This document shows, piece after piece, positions 8,843 to 16,200 of a DNA stretch of 64,000 nucleotides (position 1 is its first letter; each line of letters opens with the position of its first letter). The position numbers and the translations under genes are program-made. The notes under the pieces were generated by a model. That model made no database searches and was not told where the DNA came from. It was given only the letters and a program-made list of their open reading frames with translations. Source of the DNA: Bacteroidota bacterium (GTDB taxonomy: Bacteria > Bacteroidota > Bacteroidia > NS11-12g > UBA955); contig JAMLHC010000001.1 of assembly GCA_023957335.1 (NCBI GenBank), positions 702,017 to 766,016 on the forward strand, in the 5' to 3' direction.

Positions 8843-10234
8843 ATGAATTCCATCTTCAAAAAAATCTCATTTTTCTGTCTATTAGCATTTTTGCAGAGCA
8901 ATATTCCTTTATGGGGACAAGCTCAAACCAAAACCCCTAATACAAAGTCGCGCATACTCATCATTTTTGATGCTTCCGGAAGCATGAATGCACAATTTGG
9001 CAGCACAGATCGTATGACTGCTGCAAAAGAGATGCTGTACAAGCTGGTAGATAGCTTAGCGACTTTCCCCAATGTAGAACTTGCGTTGCGCGTTTATGGA
9101 CATCAAACAGACTTGAAATTTAACGATTGTAATGACACTAAATTAGAAATTCCATTTGCCCCTTATAATCACGAATTGATAAAGAAGAAAGTTTCGACAT
9201 TAAGACCCCGAGGATACACACCTATTGCACGTTCCTTAGGTCAAGCAGCTAATGACTTTCCTCAGGATAACAAAAGCGTTAGAAATATCATTATTCTCAT
9301 CACGGATGGATTGGAAGAATGTGACGGAAACCCGTGTGAGGTAAGCCAGGAGTTACAAAAGAAAGGGATTTTCTTAAAACCATTTATTATAGGCGTTGGT
9401 TCCGACCCCGATGTATTCAGAAAGTTTTTCTCTTGTGCCGGCAACTACTATGATGCAAATTCAATGAACGAGTTTGAAACCGTTGTAGGTGTAGTGATTT
9501 CCCAAGCATTAAATGCCACAAGTTGTCAAATTAACTTGGTAGATGGAAACAAAAAACCATTAGAAACCAATGTAAACATGACCATTTATGATGCTGTAAC
9601 CGGTGTTGAGCTCTATAACTATTACCATACCATGAATGCTTATGGCGTACCGGACACTTTGTTTTTAGACCCCATGCGCAGATATAATATTAGGGTACAC
9701 ACAATGCCCAATATATACAAGGAAAACATTTCTCTGATTCCCGGCAAACACAACATTATTGCATTAGACGCGGGACAAGGCACTCTAAAATTGGTGGTGG
9801 ACGGTGTTACAAGATATGACAGATTACAAGCCATTATTAGGTTAAAAGGAGATATGACGACTGTAAATGCTCAAGATTTTAACACCTCCAAGAAATACCT
9901 CAATGGTGAATATGATATAGAAATTCTTTCGACACCTCCCATCTTTGTGAATGTTAAAATAACACAAGATAAAACTACCGAAATAAAAATCCCTCAACCG
10001 GGCAAATTAAATCTTACAAAAACAAAAGACTATGTAGCTGCAATATATAGAATCGAAGGAGGTAAAACCATTTGGGTTGCTGATATTGAGGATAAAAAAG
10101 TCAATCAAGTAATAGTCATGCAACCGGGCAACTATATTGTAATAGGAAGAGCAAGAAGTGAAACAAAAACTATTTATACATTCCAAAAAGAGTTTACTGT
10201 GTTTTCGGGCAGAGTAACAGATTTTACATTCTAA
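8843..10234 (+). CDS. Exported von Willebrand factor A-domain protein
   Basis: 463 residues. A signal peptide ends near WGQAQ (residue ~28). The vWA domain covers ~35-225 and has a complete metal-ion-dependent adhesion site: DASGS (Asp43, Ser45, Ser47), a threonine in RGYTPIARSL and the aspartate in ITDGLEECDG. Cysteines around 92, 157, 162, 195 and 227 could form disulfides after export. The C-terminal ~230 residues look like beta-rich carboxypeptidase-regulatory-like modules (AGQGTLKLVVDG...; QPGKLNLTKTKDYVAAIYRIEGGK; QPGNYIVIGRARS). No membrane anchor or T9SS domain is present. It lies 9 bp after the transketolase N gene and 7 bp before the C gene. Such proteins bind ligands through the metal site; the ligand here is unknown. 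Confidence 0.85.
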   Translation: MNSIFKKISFFCLLAFLQSNIPLWGQAQTKTPNTKSRILIIFDASGSMNAQFGSTDRMTAAKEMLYKLVDSLATFPNVELALRVYGHQTDLKFNDCNDTKLEIPFAPYNHELIKKKVSTLRPRGYTPIARSLGQAANDFPQDNKSVRNIIILITDGLEECDGNPCEVSQELQKKGIFLKPFIIGVGSDPDVFRKFFSCAGNYYDANSMNEFETVVGVVISQALNATSCQINLVDGNKKPLETNVNMTIYDAVTGVELYNYYHTMNAYGVPDTLFLDPMRRYNIRVHTMPNIYKENISLIPGKHNIIALDAGQGTLKLVVDGVTRYDRLQAIIRLKGDMTTVNAQDFNTSKKYLNGEYDIEILSTPPIFVNVKITQDKTTEIKIPQPGKLNLTKTKDYVAAIYRIEGGKTIWVADIEDKKVNQVIVMQPGNYIVIGRARSETKTIYTFQKEFTVFSGRVTDFTF

Positions 10235-10241
10235 CACACAC

Positions 10242-11201
10242 ATGAGTATCAGTACACAAATAACAGAAATGAAAGATACCCGTTCCGGATTTGGAGCGGG
10301 CTTATTAGAAGCGGGAAAACAAAATAAAGATATAGTGGCACTCTGTGCTGACCTCACCGGTTCTTTGAAAATGGATGCTTTTCAAAAGGAATTTCCAAAC
10401 CGTTTTTTTCAGGTTGGAATAGCAGAAGCAAACATGATGGGAATAGCCGCAGGGCTGGCTTCCGGAGGCAAAATTCCTTTTACAGGTACTTTTGCAAATT
10501 TCTCTACCGGCAGGGTTTATGACCAAATCCGACAATCCATTGCCTATTCTGATAAGAATGTGAAAATATGTGCTTCTCATGCAGGACTCACTCTCGGAGA
10601 AGACGGTGCTACACATCAAATTTTGGAAGACATCGGGCTGATGAAAATGTTACCAGGCATGGTGGTTATCAATCCATGCGATTACAATCAAACAAAAGCC
10701 GCTACATTAGCAATTGCAAGCTATCGAGGACCTGTTTACCTTCGCTTTGGCAGACCAAAATGGCCTGTATTTACCGATGCTAACCAGAAGTTTGAAATAG
10801 GCAAAGCGTGGCAAATCCAACAGGGAGCTGATGTGAGTATATTTGCTACCGGACACATGGTTTGGGAAGCCATTTTAGCAGCAACAGAACTCCAAAAAGA
10901 AGGCATTTCTGCAGATTTAATTAATATTCATACAATAAAACCTCTTGATGAAGAATCAATCATCAATTCGGTTAAGAAAACCGGTTGTGCTGTGAGTGCG
11001 GAGGAACATAATAGAATTGGCGGGCTTGGTGATAGTATTGCCCAAACTCTTGCAAAACATTACCCTGCGCCACAAGAATATGTTGCTGTAAATGATAGCT
11101 TTGGTGAAAGCGGAACTCCGGAAGAATTGTTGGTGAAATATGGATTGACTGCAAAAGACATTTATAATGCTGCTAAGCGAACAATGCAAAGAAAGAGTTA
11201 A
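10242..11201 (+). CDS. Transketolase, C-terminal subunit
   Basis: 319 residues. It contains the pyrimidine-binding domain (RFFQVGIAEANMMGIAAGLASGG, with the catalytic glutamate in GIAEANM) and the transketolase C domain (GADVSIFATGHMVWEAILAA; EEHNRIGGLGDSIA). This is the partner of the subunit at 7973-8833, and both are needed to form the active site. The gene follows the vWA gene by 7 bp, so the operon appears to produce both halves together. The next gene converges, and the 86-bp gap contains only a weak inverted repeat. Confidence 0.93.
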   Translation: MSISTQITEMKDTRSGFGAGLLEAGKQNKDIVALCADLTGSLKMDAFQKEFPNRFFQVGIAEANMMGIAAGLASGGKIPFTGTFANFSTGRVYDQIRQSIAYSDKNVKICASHAGLTLGEDGATHQILEDIGLMKMLPGMVVINPCDYNQTKAATLAIASYRGPVYLRFGRPKWPVFTDANQKFEIGKAWQIQQGADVSIFATGHMVWEAILAATELQKEGISADLINIHTIKPLDEESIINSVKKTGCAVSAEEHNRIGGLGDSIAQTLAKHYPAPQEYVAVNDSFGESGTPEELLVKYGLTAKDIYNAAKRTMQRKS

Positions 11202-11287
11202 CTGTAAAAACTATTGTATTTATTAGTCTCTTGTCTGAGACAAGCGCAATAAAGAGAAAAGCTTACGACATTGTAAAGCCCCTAATC

Positions 11288-11776
11288 TTACTCCAAGTAA
11301 ACACTCAAATTTTGAGGATTTGAAGCATCGAAACAAATATGTTCCTGGAATGTAGTTGCCATAGAAATCCCTACATAATCTCCTTTAACAGGGAATTTTC
11401 TGTGGCTGCGCTGGGCAAGAAAACAAGTTTCAATACGTCTGGGGTCATTGGCTGCAATTACGACCAAAATATCCATTAATGTTTTGCCTGTATTTAATAC
11501 ATCATCAACTATAATAATAGTTTGGTTTCTGAGTTTATGCATATCTATACCCAGAATAACACCCTTATTGATAGAGATAGAAAAAAGCTCCGTTTTGATT
11601 TCGTTCAACTTGTTTACCTCTTCAGCGATTAATTTGGCTAAAAGCCCTCCACGTTCACCAATTCCTCCGAAATAAACCAATTTTTCATTTAGATTATTTT
11701 CTAAAATTTCATACGCAATCCTTTTAACCTTTTGTCGAATTTGCGCATCATTCAAGATGTAATCCCTCTTTTCCAT
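11288..11776 (-). CDS. PyrR-like phosphoribosyltransferase family protein
   Basis: 162 residues. The PRPP-binding motif is TIIIVDDVLNTGKT (residues ~86-99), with the pyrophosphate loop near GGIGERGGLLA (37-47). The overall pattern (ILNDAQIRQKVKRIAYEIL...) resembles PyrR/hypoxanthine phosphoribosyltransferase relatives, which move the phosphoribosyl group from PRPP to a nucleobase; some also act as RNA-binding regulators of pyrimidine genes. Substrate cannot be read from sequence. It is monocistronic, faces away from the L31 gene and has a good promoter at 11793-11826 that gives a very short leader. Confidence 0.8.
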   Translation of the reverse strand: MEKRDYILNDAQIRQKVKRIAYEILENNLNEKLVYFGGIGERGGLLAKLIAEEVNKLNEIKTELFSISINKGVILGIDMHKLRNQTIIIVDDVLNTGKTLMDILVVIAANDPRRIETCFLAQRSHRKFPVKGDYVGISMATTFQEHICFDASNPQNLSVYLE

Positions 11777-11792
11777 TACTGTTGTGATGGTG

Positions 11793-11826
11793 CAAACATA
11801 ATCAATATACAGATTAAATTTCCAAA
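11793..11826 (-). promoter_or_regulatory. Promoter of the phosphoribosyltransferase gene
   Basis: Minus-strand TATGTTTG (11800-11793) fits TAnnTTTG, and TTTG (11826-11823) lies 22 bp upstream. Transcription would begin about 10 bp before the ATG at 11776. It is back to back with the L31 promoter. Confidence 0.55.
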
Positions 11827-11831
11827 ATGAT

Positions 11832-11862
11832 TTTGCATATTTGAAAAATACAACTATTTTTG
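11832..11862 (+). promoter_or_regulatory. Promoter of rpmE2 (L31 type B)
   Basis: TTTG (11832-11835), a spacer of exactly 19 bp, then TATTTTTG (11855-11862). This is a perfect match to the Bacteroidota consensus TTTG-N19-TAnnTTTG. The start site would fall near 11868, which rules out the longer reading frame beginning at 11841 and supports the ATG at 11886. Confidence 0.75.
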
Positions 11863-11885
11863 CACTCCCTTTTCAGAGAACGAAA

Positions 11886-12134
11886 ATGAAAAAAGACATT
11901 CACCCAAGCAGTTATAGACATGTAGTATTTAAAGACATGTCTTCAGATTATGAGTTTCTGACCAAGTCATGTGTTAACACAAAAGAAACCATCAAGTGGA
12001 AAGACGGCAACGAGTATCCATTGTTTAAGTTAGAGATTTCCGACAAATCACACCCTTTCTTTACAGGTAAACAAACCTTTATTGATACCGCTGGAAGGGT
12101 TGATAAATTTAATAAGCGTTACGCTAAGAAATAA
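11886..12134 (+). CDS. rpmE2: 50S ribosomal protein L31, type B
   Basis: 82 residues starting MKKDIHPS, the conserved L31 N-terminus. The CxxC pairs that bind zinc in type A L31 are absent; only a single cysteine occurs (TKSCVNT). This makes it the zinc-independent type B paralogue. The C-terminal block [24 protein letters not shown] is typical of the family. L31 bridges the two ribosomal subunits. An upstream in-frame TTG at 11841 lies inside the promoter and is not used. A strong intrinsic terminator follows 21 bp after the stop codon. Confidence 0.95.
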   Translation: MKKDIHPSSYRHVVFKDMSSDYEFLTKSCVNTKETIKWKDGNEYPLFKLEISDKSHPFFTGKQTFIDTAGRVDKFNKRYAKK

Positions 12135-12155
12135 TTAAACCAAAAAAGATTATGC

Positions 12156-12190
12156 AAAAGGCTGTCGGGTTTCCTACAGCCTTTTTTTAT
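12156..12190 (+). terminator. Intrinsic terminator of rpmE2
   Basis: AAAAGGCTGT (12156-12165) pairs with ACAGCCTTTT (12176-12185) across a 10-nt loop, and the T-run continues to 12188. It overlaps the first codons of the reading frame that begins at 12152. Confidence 0.85.
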
Positions 12191-12202
12191 TTTTGTAAAG
12201 CC

Positions 12203-13150
12203 TTGAGTCTGATTACTTATTCTGATTATGTTGAACTGAGAGAAAAAATATACTCATCCAGATTGTCTTTTTTTCTTGGCAAACTCTCTTTGAGTGCTCA
12301 AAAGAGAGTACAATCTCATTGGAATGCAGGAGAACTTCCGCCTAATAATTGGTGGAATATTCCACTTATCAGAAAAAGATGGAATGAAAAAATCACGGGC
12401 AGTAAGGATATATCCTACATCCAATATTTAGCAGACACCTATTTGTCCGAAAAAACGAATCTCAGTATGCTTTCTGTTGGATGTGGAACCGGAAGTCAGG
12501 AAATCGAATTCTTGAATACCCAAAAGTTTGCACACATAGATGCCATTGATATTGCACACAATAATATTGAATATGCACACACAAGAACGACCGACAACAA
12601 GCTCCGCTTCATTCACAACAGTTTTGAAAATTTTAAGACAGAAATCAAATATGATTTGATTTTGTTTCATTCTTCACTGCACCATTTGAACCGACTGGAA
12701 ACCGTTATATTGCGAGTAAAAAGCATGTTGACTAAGGGCGGAATCCTTGTCATACATGAATATACAGGTCCTGACAGAATCAATTGGAATAGAGAGCAAG
12801 TAGAATGTGCCAATAACCTTCTTAAAACCATCCCTTTAGAAAAAAGGCGGTATTTGAGTGGAAAGATTAAGTCAAAGCAAACTGCTCCCGGCAAACTCAG
12901 AATGATTATTGCCGACCCTTCTGAGGCAGTCGAATCATCATCAATTCTTCCGCTATTGCAAACCCATTTGAAGACTTTGGAAATGAAAGGGTATGGTGGC
13001 AATGTTTTAGTTCCATTATTGAAAGGAATAAGCCATCATTTTATTGATGAAGATACAGAAAACACTCTCTTACTTGAAAAGTTTTTTAAAGATGAAGATT
13101 TGTTTTTAAAGAATTATCGGGACGATTATCATTTCGGAGTTTGGGCATAA
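12203..13150 (+). CDS. Class I SAM-dependent methyltransferase
   Basis: About 315 residues from the TTG proposed here. The SAM-binding domain shows motif I (MLSVGCGTGSQEIEF), an acidic residue at the end of beta 2 (HIDAIDIAHNN), and motif IV-like DLILFHSSLHHL followed by KGGILVIHEY. The methyl acceptor is unknown; the distal part (QTAPGKLRMIIADPSEAVES) is not diagnostic. The start is uncertain: the frame extends to ATG 12152, but that codon and the next dozen form the L31 terminator, and a -7-like box (TATTTTTG, 12188-12195) follows. TTG 12203 is the first plausible start after that box. No Shine-Dalgarno sequence helps decide. Confidence 0.75.
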   Translation: MSLITYSDYVELREKIYSSRLSFFLGKLSLSAQKRVQSHWNAGELPPNNWWNIPLIRKRWNEKITGSKDISYIQYLADTYLSEKTNLSMLSVGCGTGSQEIEFLNTQKFAHIDAIDIAHNNIEYAHTRTTDNKLRFIHNSFENFKTEIKYDLILFHSSLHHLNRLETVILRVKSMLTKGGILVIHEYTGPDRINWNREQVECANNLLKTIPLEKRRYLSGKIKSKQTAPGKLRMIIADPSEAVESSSILPLLQTHLKTLEMKGYGGNVLVPLLKGISHHFIDEDTENTLLLEKFFKDEDLFLKNYRDDYHFGVWA

Positions 13151-13188
13151 AAAAAGGAGCAGTTGCATAATGCAACTGCTCCTTTAAT
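13149..13188 (-). terminator. Terminator between convergent genes
   Basis: GGAGCAGTTGCA (13156-13167) pairs perfectly with TGCAACTGCTCC (13171-13182) over a 3-nt loop. A run of seven A on the plus strand becomes seven T after the hairpin on the minus strand, so it ends the giant gene 13205-18850. On the plus strand only TTT follows, so it may work in both directions. Confidence 0.85.
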
Positions 13189-13204
13189 CAAATATTTAAA
13201 ACAG

Positions 13205-16200
13205 TTATTTCTCTAAAATAATTTTCTGAGTATAAATCTTGCCTTCGAACATTTTAATCTGAATCAAATAAACACCCGCAGCATGTCCTGTTAAGTCAAC
13301 TGTAAACACGTTTTCCAATGAATTAAGTGTATTTGATAATACAACGGAACCCAAAGCATTAACAACAGTTACTGAGCTCAAAACAGATGAACCGGAATTT
13401 GCAAAGTTAATAACACCTGTAGTTGGATTTGGATACACATTGATACCTGCATTTGTCAATACATCTGACACATCAAGATTTGCAACGCTATGTCCCAATA
13501 TCTTTTCACAACTACATCCTTCCGGAGAAGTAATTTTTAATTTTACATTAAACACAGCGTCTCTAGTAAACTGGTGAGTTGGGCTCTGTTCTGATGAGGT
13601 AGATCCATCTCCAAAGTCCCATGCGTATTGCACACCTGATTGTGAAATTGCTTTAAAATCAAACCCTCTATATCCGAATGTATAATTATGATTTGAGGTA
13701 AAATCACAAATGGGCGTAACTCCTGCTGAAATAGTTTTGGTAATCGAATCAGGGCAGGTTCCAAGCATTGATTTTGAAACCAAAGTAATTGAATAGTCCT
13801 TTGGTGCATTATTAGAATAGACATGCTTTGGTGCAAGTTCATTATTGTATATCTTTCCATCTCCCATAATCCATGTATATTTAGGTGTGCCGAATTTTAC
13901 TACTGTGGTATTATAAATATCTATCATTTCACCAGAACATACCGACCCTTTCACAATAAAATCAGATTTAGGTTTGTGCACTGACTGAACTCTTATTGAA
14001 GCAGAGGACTTACAGCCATTTGAGAAAGTGGCAGTCAGGTTGACAGATTCGTAATCAGCGTATTTAAATATTACGGAAGGAGTGGCATCAGTATAGTTTA
14101 CAAAATCAATATTCCATTTATAATCCACAGTTAACCCACCGGGTACGTCCACGTTGCTGTTAAAAATAGTTGGCAACCCTACACAAGCGTCAGAATTTGT
14201 TATGTTAATTATAGGAGATGGTTCAACTTTAACCAACTTAGTAATTGAATCAGTACAACCAAATTCGGATTTAGCAATCAATTTAACATTGGCATTACCA
14301 ATATTTTTGAAACTATATAGGGGATCCTTATCGGTAGAAGAACCTTCACCGGCACCAAATTTCCATACACTTGACCAATTAGAGAAAGCAATTGTTGTTT
14401 TGTTGTCAAATTGGACTCCGTTACCCATACATTTCAGTGCAGGGAAATCAAAGTTGGGGACAGGTATTGCATAAGAAGTAACACCTTTTTGAAAAATGTC
14501 TATACACCCCTTATCTGATGTAACAGTCAATGTAACAATAAATCTTCCGGGGTTATTATAGATAGCCGTTCCATTGGTTGAAACACCTGTTTGCCCATCT
14601 CCATAATCCCATTCGGTTGTGGGCACTCCTACTATATTTGTAGATGTATTGGTAAGAGTAATCGGACTTCCGAAACATGCATCTGTATGAACAAATGTAG
14701 CGTTTGGAGTTGGGTTTATAGTGATAGATTTTGTTATAGTCTTTTCAAAACCAAAAGGCACAGTCCTTGTCCTTAATGTAATTTGATAAGTCCCCGCTGT
14801 ATTATAAATAGGTGTTGGGTTAGTTTTTGAACTTACTTCTCCATTTCCAAAATCCCACTTATGAGACAAGTAACCTGATGACACAGTAGAAAGATTTTCG
14901 ATTTCAACAATAGTGTGTTCGCAGGTTGTAGAATTGATTTGAAAATCAGGAGTACCATCATCTACAACAAGAACCTCCATTAGGATAGTAGAGTCACATA
15001 GAGTAGCAACATTTTCAAATCTCAATTCGTATATAATAGCCTTACCGTCATAGGATTTGTCAGGTATATTCAAAGTCCACTCACCACCGGTTACCATATT
15101 ATGTGTGTAGGTTGTGGTAGAAGGTGGAAGCAAGTTACCTCCAATCTTTTCATAAGCTCTTGTATACACATTATAACCGGTTGGCATACCATAATCTCCA
15201 TTTGCAAACCCGTTTGGCGCAGAGACCTTATACGTCCAGGTTTCTCCGGCAATTGATTTCCAAAACGGATGTTGTTCTGTAGGTGCAACTCCGGTTCCGG
15301 TAGTAACTTTTGTAAGCACACTACCACTTGGACTAACGTCTAAATAAGGTGAAGAGTATGTGAATGCATTATTAGACATCTGTTCATCTGTATTTAATAT
15401 ACTAATCTCTATAGTATTAATTCGCCCTCCCACGAGGTTTACGGCTCTATTCATTACTAAAGATTTGGATTCACCCGGGCTAAGATTATACGAGATTGTA
15501 TCTAAATAAACTCTTGTGCCTCCATTAATTTTAATTTTAAAATAAATATCTCCGACAAAGGGAAAATTACCGGTATTTGTCACTTGCAAATCAATCGGAT
15601 AATCTCTTCCACAGAAAGGTGCAGTGAAAGTGCTCGATGCCATTGTTACAGACAAATCTTTAATAGACACCAACCCTCCGGGATCTGTTCCTGTTGATTT
15701 TCTCACTCTCAAATCAGCATCATAAGGGATACTTGACAAATACGGAGTTTTATCATGAAGTGCAGCATTGGTGATATGTAAGTTAGAATAAGGGCGGCTA
15801 TCATCTTGATAAGCAGGGTCTAAATTTCCGGAGTTTAAATCATAACCTGAAGTACTCCTCCAAGTTGCAATATCAGATATCATCGAACCTATATAATTTC
15901 CAAGGCTACTGCCTTTTGAGTATAAGTTATTATTATCAATTGTTACATTGGTCGTTGTAATGTTTGTACTGCCGAGATAAAATGCGGCTGCATTCCCTTC
16001 ACTTGAAAACAAATTATTAAGCAAATCCACTCTTCCTTGTGAGGCTGAAGTAGTATATGCCCCTTGGAACCAAAATCCTGCTGAATTTGTATTATCACCT
16101 GAAGACACATTAACAGTATTATGATAAAACTGGGAATTAGATTGATTGGTAATATAAATCCCTCTGGTCAGTGTAGACAAAGATGGACCCGGACCGATAT

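Noticed and set aside
11226..11252. Inverted repeat GTCTC...GAGAC / CTTGTCT...AGACAAG between convergent genes as a terminator
   Set aside because: The stem is short, alternatives compete and no T-run follows on either strand.
11841..11885. Longer L31 reading frame from TTG 11841
   Set aside because: It overlaps the consensus promoter and adds residues before the conserved MKKDIHP start.
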